64,000 nt of DNA, taken from contig CM119270.1 of NCBI GenBank assembly GCA_051294375.1, positions 4,596,152-4,660,151 of the forward strand, read 5' to 3'. Source of the DNA: Paraspadella gotoi (Eukaryota; Chaetognatha). The notes beneath the pieces are model-generated. The model ran no database searches. It had not been told where the DNA came from and was given only the letters and a program-made list of their open reading frames with translations. Shown in pieces: positions 24,590-37,076 of the stretch (position 1 is the first letter of the stretch; each line of letters opens with the position of its first letter). The position numbers were made by a program, and so were the translations under genes.

Positions 24590-25560
24590 NNNNNNNNNNN
24601 NNNNNNNNNNNNNNNNNNNNNNNNNNNNNNNNNNNNNNNNNNNNNNNNNNNNNNNNNNNNNNNNNNNNNNNNNNNNNNNNNNNNNNNNNNNNNNNNNNNN
24701 NNNNNNNNNNNNNNNNNNNNNNNNNNNNNNNNNNNNNNNNNNNNNNNNNNNNNNNNNNNNNNNNNNNNNNNNNNNNNNNNNNNNNNNNNNNNNNNNNNNN
24801 NNNNNNNNNNNNNNNNNNNNNNNNNNNNNNNNNNNNNNNNNNNNNNNNNNNNNNNNNNNNNNNNNNNNNNNNNNNNNNNNNNNNNNNNNNNNNNNNNNNN
24901 NNNNNNNNNNNNNNNNNNNNNNNNNNNNNNNNNNNNNNNNNNNNNNNNNNNNNNNNNNNNNNNNNNNNNNNNNNNNNNNNNNNNNNNNNNNNNNNNNNNN
25001 NNNNNNNNNNNNNNNNNNNNNNNNNNNNNNNNNNNNNNNNNNNNNNNNNNNNNNNNNNNNNNNNNNNNNNNNNNNNNNNNNNNNNNNNNNNNNNNNNNNN
25101 NNNNNNNNNNNNNNNNNNNNNNNNNNNNNNNNNNNNNNNNNNNNNNNNNNNNNNNNNNNNNNNNNNNNNNNNNNNNNNNNNNNNNNNNNNNNNNNNNNNN
25201 NNNNNNNNNNNNNNNNNNNNNNNNNNNNNNNNNNNNNNNNNNNNNNNNNNNNNNNNNNNNNNNNNNNNNNNNNNNNNNNNNNNNNNNNNNNNNNNNNNNN
25301 NNNNNNNNNNNNNNNNNNNNNNNNNNNNNNNNNNNNNNNNNNNNNNNNNNNNNNNNNNNNNNNNNNNNNNNNNNNNNNNNNNNNNNNNNNNNNNNNNNNN
25401 NNNNNNNNNNNNNNNNNNNNNNNNNNNNNNNNNNNNNNNNNNNNNNNNNNNNNNNNNNNNNNNNNNNNNNNNNNNNNNNNNNNNNNNNNNNNNNNNNNNN
25501 NNNNNNNNNNNNNNNNNNNNNNNNNNNNNNNNNNNNNNNNNNNNNNNNNNNNNNNNNNNN
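24590..25560. other. Assembly gap (971 N) inside copy B
   Basis: Copy A shows what should lie here (roughly 16395-17215), including the exon at 16605-16655. The 'ORFs' that span the gap are meaningless. Confidence 0.95.
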
Positions 25561-26759
25561 TAAATAAAATTGTTTTTGTCACAAAATTTTCTTTCAAAAC
25601 TCCATTTTTTCGATAAAAATCTTTGCATACGCAACAATCCTACCTTATTGGATGCGCGTTACGCCAAACAAAAAACAAAAAAAATTATTAAAATAATAAA
25701 AAGAGAAACATGGGCGAAAACTTTGGACTGCGTCACTTTTCCCTTCAAAATCTTCGTCGCGAAAATCGTACGAAGTCCAAAAGGATCGAAACAGCGACGA
25801 CGCAGCGGCTGCAAAAGACGATACAGCAGCCGGCGGAAGGACCGACGACGCAGCAGCGGACGACGCACGCAGCGCAACCCGATCTCGTTTCCGGACTGAT
25901 CAAGTTTTCCATGGATTTCCTTGTTTTTTATCTGGAGAAAAATTCGCCGACCGCCAAGTTCGCTTAGGACGAGAAAAAAAAAGTGGGAAGAGATACGAGG
26001 AGCCTTTTGTCTTCGATTAAGCGACCAGTATTTCTTCAATTTAGCGCCTTTTTCGATCATTATTGGGTTAAAACTTTTTTTTTAATTTTTGAATATTAAT
26101 AGTTTTAATTTTGTTTTTAGGTTTTTTTTTTTGTGGTATTCTTACGATATCAGGTACAACAGACTAATTATTTTAAATATCAAAGATAAAAAAAGTAATT
26201 AAGTGTTCGGTTTAAAATAATAACTAATTTAGTTTAAACAAGCAAAAAATGGGTAAATATAATTAACTAATTAAATAATCCAACAAAAAATGTTTTAATA
26301 AAATTAGCAGGTAGGGAATCAGCAGGCGCTAGATTTTAGAAGCAGTCGAAAGCTTTCTATCGTCATTGGAAATTCGGCCCAAAAATTAAAATCGAAGTAT
26401 TTTTAAAGTTTTCATTTTTGCGAGACGCTGATCCCTCAAGTGTGAAGTACCTGGACGACATCATGCAAGGTCGGTTGCAGCCCGAGAACAGACATAAACA
26501 TAATGTAATAAACATTTAAACATCAAAAATACGGAGACTCTGGATGTATCAACGACTCGCTCACCAAACTCAACGTGATAACATTATCACCGACAGAAGA
26601 TCATGACAGCATCACGGATCATCACAACATCGTGACACGAGATCATAGCATCATCACTATCGTCATCGACGCCTTCCTTTTCACCCTTCCGTCATCTCTC
26701 AATCCCCCCCCCAAAAAAAAAAATGAACTCCAGTGCCCCCTTCGCAAGAAAAGCTCTAC

Positions 26760-29700
26760 CCTAAATCGACGCGGCTCCACTGGCGTCGCTACCGTCACGA
26801 CTCTCTCTGCGCCTGCGACGTCAAAGAATGCGCCCGCGTCTTCACGTCGACGTCCGACGACGAGGGCGTGCCGCGCGCCGAACGCGACGCCAGGAGGCAG
26901 CGGAAGGGCGGGTTCTACTCGGGGCTGGCGGCGCCGCCCGGTGTCGAGGGGCAGATAGTCGGGTGAGGTGGGGGGTGAGGAGAAAAAGTGGGGGGGGCGT
27001 GGTTAAAGATTTTGGTTAAAGGTGAGGTGAACTCACTGGAACTCTGGAAACTAAATAGGATGCCCCCGATGTATCGGACATAATTGTTGAACATGGAGAT
27101 TAATCATTTAATGATAATTAAACGATTTTGTCATGGTTGTTGTTGGACATTGGCGAAACATCCTTTTTCACCAAATCAAACACAACCTTTTCTCCACCCA
27201 CACCTTAACCCACAACTTTACCCACCTCACCACGTCCCCGCTCGACCACCAAACCACCCCCACAGTTATCTCTGGCCGTCGCACGATTACGATCTTCCGA
27301 TCATCAAGAAACGCGTCATCCGGAAGCGACGCGAACACGAAGCGAGACGACGCCGCGCCATCGTCGAACGCGTGGGTCCCGTCGCCGCGTTCGAGGCGAC
27401 GATGGGCGTCGACGACGAAAATGACGACGACGACGACGACGATTGCAAATGTCCAGGCGCCGTGGGAAAATGCGGATGTCCCGCGGCGCCCAAGCCGGAG
27501 AGACAGAAGGGAAAGGGAGCCGAGGTGTCGGGGAATAGCGCTGAGATGGGCGCCGAGAAAGGCGCCGGGAAGGGCGCCGGGAAGAGTCTTGGACGTCACG
27601 CGATCAAACACGCTGGGCGGAAGAAAGGAAAGGATCATCTTCATCATCCTCATCATCATCCCGTCAAAAAGAGCGGGAAAATGGCGGGAAATAAAAGCGG
27701 GAATTTCGACGACGATTACGATTACGAGCCGGACGACGGCGGCAGCGGCAGCAGCGGAGCAGGAAGCGAACGCCGCGGCGGCAGCTGCGGTGGAAACACC
27801 GATCGCCGTCAAGTCTTCAACGTTAACCACAACAACGATAACAACAACGACAACAACAACGAGTTTAAAAAACGAGAATCCGCTCGACGACGGCGACAAC
27901 CACAACAACAGCAACAACAACAACAACAATATCAACAACAACAACAACGGAACTCGGGTCGCCTCCTTTCCCCGAGACGCGTCGTCGGCGACGACGACGG
28001 CGACGACGATGACAGCGACGAAGCGATCGAAGATCGAGAACAAAAATCGTCGCTGAAAAAGACGATGAAGAAGAATAAAAAGACGACGCCGACGAAGAAA
28101 ACTTTTCTTGAAACGAAAGGAAAGAGACCGAGTAGGAGGACGATATCCTCGACTGAGGACGAATGGGAAGACGACGACGACGATGACGGAGACGACGACG
28201 ATAGCGACGAAAAGAGAAGAAAGAAGGAAAAAGCGACGAGGCAGACGGGAGATAGACGGAAGATGACGTTGAGAAAGAGAGAAACGAAGAGGACGAGAGA
28301 AGACGACGACGACGACGACGATGAGGACGACGAAGAAGATGAACGAAGGAAGAAAGGACCACCGGGCGCCCAAAGCCGACAAGTCTCCCCAAGAGGCGCG
28401 CGAAGGCGAGCTGGTGACAAAATTGGCGCGCAGAGTCAGAAAAAGGACGTTGAGCCTTCGCGTAAAGCCGCTCAGAACTCCGGAAGAGTGCCTATCAGTC
28501 GAGAGAGATCCAATAGCCCCAAGAAATTTAAAAACCGTGGTAGGAGCCCTGTTAAAAATTCTTACGATACCGGTCACGAAGGGGACAATGAAGCGAGCAA
28601 TACTAATCGTCGAGGCTTGGTAACTCCTTACAAAATAGATTACCTCGTCAGAAGCCCAACAGAAGAAAATGACGATGAGGAAAATATAAACATCAGCGCA
28701 AAGAAACGCGGCAAAAGTCCGCCCAAAGGTGGCGCTAAGGGCGGTAAAAGTCCGGCTAAAGGCGCCAAGAAATCAAAATCTCCCTCTCCCGACAAAGGAG
28801 GTAAGGGAGGAAAAGGAAAAAAAGGGGGAAAGAAAGGAAAGAAAAAAGGAAAAGGAAAGAAAGGAGATGAAACTGACGACGATGACGGCGACGGTCATGA
28901 GAAGAAGACGACGAAAAAAGCAGCGGAGGAGGCTGCGGCTGCAGCAGCTGCGGCGGCTGCGGCGGCTGCGGCGGAAGCTGAAGCGGCAGCGCAGGCGACT
29001 TCTCCGCAGCCGCCGCCTATTCCGCCGGGAAAGTCGACGAAGAACTTTGGTCCTTGGCGACCACAGTGCTGCTACTGTCGCATCTTGAGGGAAAATATGA
29101 GGGGGAAAGGACACACACCCTTCAACGTCGCCTTCAAGAAGATGCTGTGAATCTGGAGGATGTCCAACCGATCGTCCATCTCTTCGAGAATTTGTGTCGC
29201 GAGATAAACTTGAAAAACAAACCGCTCGTCAAATTCGCCCTTGTAAAAAAAAACGTAGATTTTAGAAAGAAATAACATTTCGAATGCTGTTTTTTTTCGT
29301 GATTCTAACAAAAGAATTGAAAATATTTCAAGATTTTATCTTTAACAATATAATTCTCAGAAGTTGAGTCTTCGTGAATAGCAATAATGATATAATTTTC
29401 AATTTCACGGTTTAATATTCTTTGCTAGCGCCAATGAATAAGTAACAAAACTGGTCGAGTGGACCACAGTTTTGGATAAAAGTCGAGCCCAAGGTGAAAC
29501 AGACATTTTTAGGGAAATTTTTTTTTTTTAATTTAACTTTTTTCTAATTCAATTTTTGGTTAAGGCGACTTTCAACATTTCCGAAATCGCGCTGCAACAA
29601 TACGACGAATACGGAAAAATCTTTACGCTGAAAATTCAATTCGTCTACTACAGAGAAAAACTAGGACTCAAAGCGGATCGGATACCGGAGAAAGTGCAGA

Positions 29701-32700
29701 GGTGATTGGCTGAAACTTAGAATGGGCGAAGATGATTGGGCGACAAATTGAGAATGCGTTTGAAAACGCGCGGGAATGGAAATATTAATGAAATTTTTAT
29801 TCGTTATGACAATTTTATTTTTTGAAAAATTTCATCCCAACGTGGAAGATTGTGGAAACGACCGAAGTCTATTCAAGAAAACGCCGTTGGTCAGATGGTC
29901 GACCACAGGCCAAGAACGCAGGTAAACTTCATTGGTAACAATCCGAAATATAGATTGACGTTATACAAATTTACGCTTTGAAGAATCTGGAGTCACACTA
30001 GCGCTTGAAGCAAGTGTTTATTTTGTCAAAAAAGCGCTGTTTCATGTTTTGAGTTTTGGGAAATACTTAATTACTAATAATCTAATCAAATACTTAATTA
30101 CTAATAATCTAATCTAATCACTCCCCCCTATGACGTAACAGGAGGTTATCAAGTTCGGGACGATGGATTATCAAGCAATTCGAGCCGTGAAGAGAAATTT
30201 GGAAGATTGCATGATGTCAGTCAACGCTTCCAGGGAACAACAGGTTAGAAATTATTCTGTGCTTGCGGAATTAGTTTAGTTTTTTTCTTTTTAGTTTTCA
30301 ATTTTTCATTATTCTTTTTCATTTCTCTATATCAGGCCATTTTATTTCATTTTTTAAAATTAGTAACAGTTTAGAAAACAAAAGAAGTTGTAATTAGCGC
30401 GTTAAGCGTTCGCTTCTGAGTTTGATTTCATCCCAATAACTAAACGTGAAATAATTCATTAATTTGCCTTTTGCGTATTTAACAATGACCTAACAGCTAG
30501 AGGTTGAACAGAAGGTAAGAAATAACTAAGAAGACTGCACGAAAAAAAAAACTTATCCGATTCTAGTCCAAAAATATTTCTCCTGCATTTTCGACGTTGT
30601 TCCTTGACACGACTCTTCTCGACATGCCAATTTCTTCGGCTCAATATTTAACAAGATTAACCAATTTAAAAATAAAACAAACAACGTAGGATAATGTGTT
30701 CATATTAGGATTAGCATGAAGTAAGAAAAAATATTAGTGAAAATTAACCTGAAAAGTCTTAGTTCGCATTGGGGCATCGTGTTTTGACACAGTTTATGCG
30801 TATCGTGTAGGCAATAATGTCTCAAAATTATCTTACTAAACTCCTGTTGATATATTAAACCAAAATGTAGAAATAAATTCTATACAGTGCTTCTTATTGT
30901 TTGTTTGTTGTGAAACGTAATTTATTCTAAAACACTTAATAAATTTCTTATGAAGAAAACGCGGCGGGGTCTCTCTCTCTCTCTGCTCTCTTCTCGCGTC
31001 TCTCATCTAGGTCTCTCCCGTTGTCGTCTCTCTCTCTCTCCGCTCTCTCTTCTCTCTCTCCTCTTATCGGCTGTTCCTCATGCCAGGTTCACATTGACCT
31101 CACTGCCGACCTTTCCACTCTCCCACGTGACATTGCCGCTATCTCGTAAATTCCCTTCACCTCATAGAACCGCATTTATTTAACACAAACATTTTATCGT
31201 CTATTACCTCCATAGAGTTTGGTTTTAACGAAGTAAATAATATAATATAATAATATAATAATATAACAATTCAAATACAAGCCATAGATTTAACATAGTA
31301 GATATATATGGTTCATCATCAAGTCTATTTTTATAAAATAATTTCACATTCACTATCTCTTTCTCCTAAAAATCTCTTTATAATCTAACTTAGTATATCC
31401 GGCCGTATTTTCGAAAAGGGATCCATTTCAGCTTAAATTCAGAAAATCGAGTTAAAAGGTTAAGTTAAAGATTTGGTTAAAAATTTGGTTAAAGATTAAA
31501 GGATTAAGGATTTGGGTCAAGGGATAAAGTTAGTTATTCCGGTTATTAATTAAGGTTTGTGATTTGGGTTAAGGATTAGCAATAGGGGATTAGCTTAAAT
31601 ATTTGGTAAAAGATTAAGAATAAATATTTAAATAAAATCTAAAATTAAATTCATGGATTCAGGAACAGAAATGGGGCGCTTTTGGAAAATAGTGTCGTGT
31701 ATCTATTTCCAGTTGAACGTCGCCCTTTTCCCCTCTCCCCCTCTCCCCCCCCCCCTCAGAATTTCATCTACACCCAAGAAGAGATTTCAGGTCACGTGGT
31801 CGACGAGTACAGAGCCGAGGTGGACAAGACGGGGACCGTCACCTTTCATGTCTGCAGAGTCAGGATATTCGTGCTCGCCTTCTTGTCGGGTAAGGGAAGG
31901 GATTGAATTAATGAATGAATGAATGAATTGAATGAATGAATGAATGGAAGAATGAATGAATGAATGAATGAATGAATGAATGAATGAATGAATGAATGAA
32001 TGAATGAATGAATGAATGAATGAAAAATAGTATTAAATGCATGCATGAAAGTGATTGAAGGAAGATTAAAAAAGTGTTTGTAAATTAACACTATTCACAG
32101 TTCGTTAATAACTATAACTACAACTATAAGTATTATAAATAAAAGATTTCATTCAGACATGCCGGACGTGGAGGTAGGGATCAACGACAGGGAGAGACAG
32201 GGCAAAGAAATCGTTGGGAGACATGACATTATCCCCATTAAGACCGAAGAATGGATTCGGCTCATCGATCAGGAATTCCATCCTGCGAGTAAGATTCAAT
32301 CAATCGATCAACCAATCAAACCAATCAAATCAATAACAACATCAGAAATTTACGGTAAATATACTAATATATAAATCAGTCCTAAAATCATTCCGAAATT
32401 GAATTAAAAACATCATTTTAGTTATTATAAATAAATAGATAAGTAAAACCAAATCAATCATTCGGCCAATAAATTAAATAAACAAACAGAATAATACTAA
32501 ATTCATCATTCAATCAAAAGTCATTAAAACAATCAATTCCTTTAACTCCACCCCCCCCCCGACCACCTCCCCCCCCCTCATCCCCAGTCCGAGTCCAAGA
32601 CTTCGAAAAGAACGGGAACCTTCTAAAGTTCGAACCTCTGGACGGAGCTCTCTTCGAGATCATGAGGTTCCGCGTTCGACTCCCGAAGAAACGCGAGCTT

Positions 32701-34869
32701 CCGCTCATCATCCGATGCACAACGACTTTCGTCGCCAGAACGCGCGTCGAGGTTCGATGCGAAGTCACTGTGCCGGGATATTTCTCCAACTCCAAGCGGC
32801 ACGGACAGGTGGAAGGGGAGGGGGGCGGGTAGGGGGTCGGAAATGAGGGAAATGAGGAATTGAAGAAACGAGGGGAAAGAATCTTAATCGTTTTAAAAAA
32901 GTAGAAAAATTGGTTAATGTTTCAAAATTAATGTTAATGCTTAAAATTTGGTTAATGTTTCGACTTTCTGATTTGATTAAGAGACTGTAAAAGACTCTCG
33001 ATCGAAATCTTGAAGGTTCCTGCTATGTTATTATCTTGTATGAGTGACGGAGGGTATCCATAGTTAGGGGCAGGATAGCTTATTTTATTTTTATTTTATT
33101 GGTTGTACCCAATTTCATACAACTTCCTAAAACTTCATACAATTTCCTTTAATAAAAAGGCCATTGGCATGGTCGAGATCTGCAACAACAACAACAACAA
33201 CAACGTCAATAACAACGACAACGACCTCAACGATAAATCCTCAATGATAAGTTTGTTTCAGGTTCCGTGCGACAACATTCAGATCCGAATTCCTCTTCCC
33301 GAATGTTGGATCTACAAATTTCGGGTTGAGAAGAGGTTTAAGTACGGGTCAGTTCATTCCGCCCACAGAAAAGCAGGAAAGGTGAGTTAAGAGGGTGAGT
33401 GAAAGAAAGGAAAAAGAAAGAAAGAAAAGGAAAAAATTAACAACAATGGACTGACCTTATTCCCTATCAAACACGACCTCTTCCAAAACTCAAGTCTTCC
33501 GTCTTTCGCAAAATTAGGTGAAGGGCGTGGAGCGAGTAATAGGAATGACTTCGGCGCTAAACGACCAACTGATGGAGACCTCGTGCGGCGACGCAAAGTA
33601 CGACACATTCTCAGATCCGTCGTGTGGAGGATCGAGAGATTGCCGCAGCGCGGGGAAGGTGAGTAAAGGGTTAGTCAAGGGATGACTGCAGCCGCGGCGG
33701 AAGGTAAGGAAACGGGTGAAAAAAAGAGAAAACTGCGGCTGCTGGGTGACGGTAAGGAAACGGATGAAGAGTGGAAAAGGTAAAAAAGGAAAATAGGTAA
33801 GGAATAGAAGCTGGAAGGAGCCGTGATTTGTGATGGTAAGGTTGAAAGTAGTATAAGAGGTTCTTGAAAAGTAAAGTAAAGTCGTCGAGCACGTATTCTA
33901 TTCCACAGGCGCTTACAAGACCCACGTGTTCAGCTGTGGCTTCGACGTGGGCGCCCACGACGAGTGGCCGGACGCCTTCGAAGACCACTTCTTTGTGGAG
34001 TACACGCAGCCGTCGACGACGCAGTCCAAGACTCAAATCAGGTGGGTGAATGAATGCGCGAGAGAATTTATAAACTGATTTATTGAATTATTAATTATTA
34101 ATTAATTAATTGTTAATCGATGACTGAATCAATCAATCATCCATCAATAGATTAAGAAAAGAACGAATGATTGATTGAATAAATCCACGAATAAATTAAT
34201 TAATTAATTAAATTAGCGAATAATTAATTTAACAATCAACAAAACAGGTCGATCTCCGTCTCCTCCCCCCTCAACCGACCCTTTCCCGAAAAGTGGGTCA
34301 AGCTAATGACGAAGGCAGAGTATCGTTGCGAGATGAACTACGACACGAGAGAACCCGTCAAGGTTAAGAGGGAGAAGGGGGTGGGTGGTCATTAACTAAT
34401 TTGGTTTTCAATCTTATAGATTAAAATTTGGACTTCTTTGATTTTAGTTCATTTTCTTTCAAACTTTCGTTTTGCTCCATTCTTTTATGCGGTTTTTTCT
34501 GGCCGCGCCTGGGCGTGAATCAATTAGACTTTGCAATAATTTTTTGAAAAAATATGACTATGAGTGAAATTCGAAGAAATAAAGGGAAGAGAAAAAAAAA
34601 ATTCGGTGGAGCTTTTGAAAACATTATGCCAAAATATTTTATATTTTATATCTTGTTCATTTTTATAGTAAGGAGAACGTTTGTTTTGGTCGTAACAACG
34701 GCAAAGTTTATAAGAAATAAACGAACATGTTTCGCACTAAATCGAAAGTCTTCTTCAGCGCAAAACAAGATTGTTTTATAAAACTTGTTTTTTTTAGCTT
34801 GACATAGTTTAAAAATTAAACTGTTTTTTTTTTCAGATGGGCAAAGACGGCCTCCCGCCGACGCCTTAA
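26760..34869 (+). CDS. Stonin / stoned-B-like clathrin adaptor (stonin and mu homology domains)
   Basis: Stonins are cargo adaptors for clathrin-mediated endocytosis, e.g. synaptotagmin retrieval. Exons: ~26760-26962; 27266-29242, a ~650-residue disordered block rich in Asp/Lys/Gln with a poly-Ala run; SHD exons 29565-29701 (QQYDEYGKIFTLKIQF), 29849-29921 and 30142-30243 (EVIKFGTMDYQAI); a 33-nt exon damaged here but intact in copy A; then MHD exons 31760-31889, 32157-32288 (GKEIVGRHDIIPIKTEEWIR), 32588-32808, 33262-33381 (IPLPECWIYKFRVEKRF), 33518-33658, 33909-34041, 34248-34362 and 34837-34869 (MGKDGLPPTP, stop). Splice phases agree except at three one-to-few-base lesions (~29147, ~30484, ~33602) that look like assembly errors. 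The MHD is closer to stoned-B than to AP-2 mu. The start codon is unknown; the 5' exons at 14439 and 15906 probably belong here. Confidence 0.85.
31905..32022 (+). repeat. (GAAT)n microsatellite in a stonin intron
   Basis: About 28 near-perfect GAAT units immediately downstream of the exon donor at 31890. Copy A has a shorter, interrupted version. Confidence 0.9.
33065..33121 (+). repeat. Degenerate copy of a dispersed repeat tail
   Basis: GGATAGCTTATTTTATTTTT... followed by TTGGTTGTACCCAATTTCATA matches, with loss of its middle, the 57-bp element at 39406-39462 and 48191-48247. It lies in a stonin intron. Confidence 0.6.
34690..34765 (-). mobile_element. Degenerate hammerhead-like tail of a Penelope-like/retrozyme-like element
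   Basis: On the minus strand, CTGAAGA (34759-34753) is followed after 18 nt by GAAACATGTTC (GAAAC at 34734-34730), the order of the hammerhead core CUGANGA / stem II / GAAA. Stem II is weak (ACT with AGT). Flanking bases share AACATGTTTCG with the element at 63421. It sits in the last stonin intron. Probably a decayed copy. Confidence 0.35.
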
Positions 34870-35400
34870 AAAAAAACAAAAACAAAAACAAAAACAAACT
34901 CAAAAGAGACTCGGAACTTTTTCTCATATTTCGTCCTTCAACGACGACGAACTTGGGCTTTCATCCGAAATTTCTAAAAATATCGCGACGACAATCATCG
35001 ATTCACTTCGGGGGGGGGGGGTTGGGGGGGCGTTGGGGGGGAGACGGGGGGGTGTTGGGGGGGGGAGAAGGGCCGAGGATGATTCTACTCTGTGATTGAT
35101 AGAGAGCGGAGCAGTGAGTTGCTTGGCCGTGAAGGGATGCTTGGTCGAAGGCTTGCTCGTCTTCGCTTATTAACCGAATCCCCTTCCCTACGAGGAAAAG
35201 TAAGAAAGCGGCGTCCCCGCGATTTAGGCGTCTTTTCGTGGCAAAAAAAAAAAAAAGGAAAAAAAAAGAAAACACGCCGGGATTTCACGGCGTTGGTTCC
35301 ATCAACGGCGTCATTTATAAACTCCGTGACTCTTCCCCCGGCGCCGTCCGAAACGCCGCTCTCTTCCTCTTTCCTTTGAAATAAAAATAATTATAAAAGT
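34870..35400 (+). other. Stonin-like 3' UTR with G-tract and poly(A) signal
   Basis: Follows the TAA at 34867-34869. It contains very long G runs at 35010-35068 and ends near an AATAAA signal at 35380-35385. GC-rich stretches at 35090-35370 have open frames but no splice or homology support; they look like UTR. Confidence 0.55.
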
Positions 35401-37076
35401 CTTTATATATCCGTCGTATATTCGTTTTATCATTTTATATCTTTAACCTTCCGTTCGATGGAAAAAAAAACAAACGTTTCCATCGTTTTTTTTTAAATTT
35501 GTTTTCATCCTAATAACTATGTTTTTTTCTTAAAGAAAGTGTCTTTTAAATCTTTGGTGTTGCAGTGCGTGTTTGCCTTTATAGTTTATTTCATGAAACC
35601 TTTATTATTTTTTTTTAAGCTTTCGTCATTTATCTTTTACGCTTAAAACGGTTACGAATATATCAGTCATTAACTTTCGTTTTTCACAATCGAGCGAAAA
35701 TGTTTAAAATTTTTTTTTTCTTTACTACGTAAATTAATTCGTTTGAAAACAATTTTAACCGCTTTCAAACGACATGTTTCTAGTCATAGTGGTCATTCAT
35801 AATCGTCAAATGAAAAAATAAAAAATATCATTCCACTTTTTATGCCATTCTATTTCTCGCTAATCACCACAGCAAATCACACAGACGCCGTCGTGCTAAA
35901 AATAAATACGGAATTCAATACAGATCCGAATATCTTTTTACTCTCGTAATTAACCGTGACGTGTTAACAAAAAAACATAGTTTTTTTTTTTTTTTTTATA
36001 CGGCCATAGATTTTTAAGAAAAAAATCGACTTTTAACCTCTTTCGCGTTTAAGATGCATGCAAAGGATTGTATAAAGGATAGTTTATATTTTTATAAAAG
36101 CGTATTAAAAGATGGTTATAATTTAGGATAAAAAATTGTAATCAATCGTTGAACGACATTTTCCCTCTTCTGACTTTGCATGGGTCTTTGTTATACGAAA
36201 TCCAGATTACCTAGTGTACTATTTATTATTTATTTTAAACGTTTTGTCGGTCGCAAGAAAACATGTTCTATCTCGCGCTCTCTCTCTCTCTCTCTCTCAT
36301 TCATTAGTCGCATTATTTTTTACGTGTTTGAGATTTTATGAAGACAAGAGATTCAGCTTTCGCGCCAATGAATTTTTTGACAAGTGTCCGTATTAATTTC
36401 ACACAAGTTCGTTTCATCGATAATATTTTTTATTTACGTTGAAAATAAAAAAAAATACAGTCTAGTGATAATTTTGGCTTATTCCTCTTAGATATTCATA
36501 GATATTCATAGATATTCTATCCATAGATATTCTATAGGGACTTATAAAGTTTAACTAATTTCATACAGGAAAAAAAAAACCGTTTAATGCAGCGGAAAAA
36601 ATGAATTCTAAAATTAATAGTAAAAGATAAAACTAAATTAAACAAATTAATGCGGGACATAAAAATAAAATACGCAGTTCAAAATTATAGTCAAATTAGT
36701 GACGAGGATTGAGCAGTAAACATTTATATATACATGCACATGATTACGAAAGAATAACAAAGTTGGTAATTACTAGAAAAAACACTATTTTAGTATTTAG
36801 TATTTATCATTTTATCGGAGTTTTTATTGCAGATTCTGATGCAAGATTCTTCATCTATAATAAATGATAATCTAATAATACTGATGGTCAAAAGATAGCG
36901 TACATAAATCAAGCTTTCTCTTTACCAATTCTCGATTCGACAAACCAGAATATTTTTCATTCAGAATAAATCTGATTAAACAGCGAGAAATCATTACGAA
37001 ATTTTTCTCGCTTCGATTCCCACAGTGGGCTACACTAAACTAGTATGTCGGTATATTTATTATCATTTTTTTAAAC
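35401..37076. other. AT-rich intergenic DNA
   Basis: No exon is supported. Contains a (CT)n run near 36280-36300 and a small tandem repeat of AGATATTCAT near 36490-36530. It is the convergent 3' region between the stonin-like gene and the G-domain gene. Confidence 0.6.

Larger units (their letters stand above)
24300..32333 (+). repeat. Copy B of the duplicated ~8.2-kb block
   Basis: Collinear partner of 16087-24274. It is interrupted by a 971-N gap at 24590-25560. Its stonin exons are better preserved than those of copy A, but it has its own indels (around 29147 and 30484). Confidence 0.85.

Noticed and set aside
24561-25637. ORFs of over 330 codons at 24.6-25.6 kb
   Set aside because: They consist almost entirely of N from the assembly gap.
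27168-28577. 469-codon minus-strand ORF opposite the disordered stonin exon
   Set aside because: Val/Ser/Phe/Leu-rich mirror image of Asp/Lys/GAC-rich coding DNA; the plus frame has splice and domain context.
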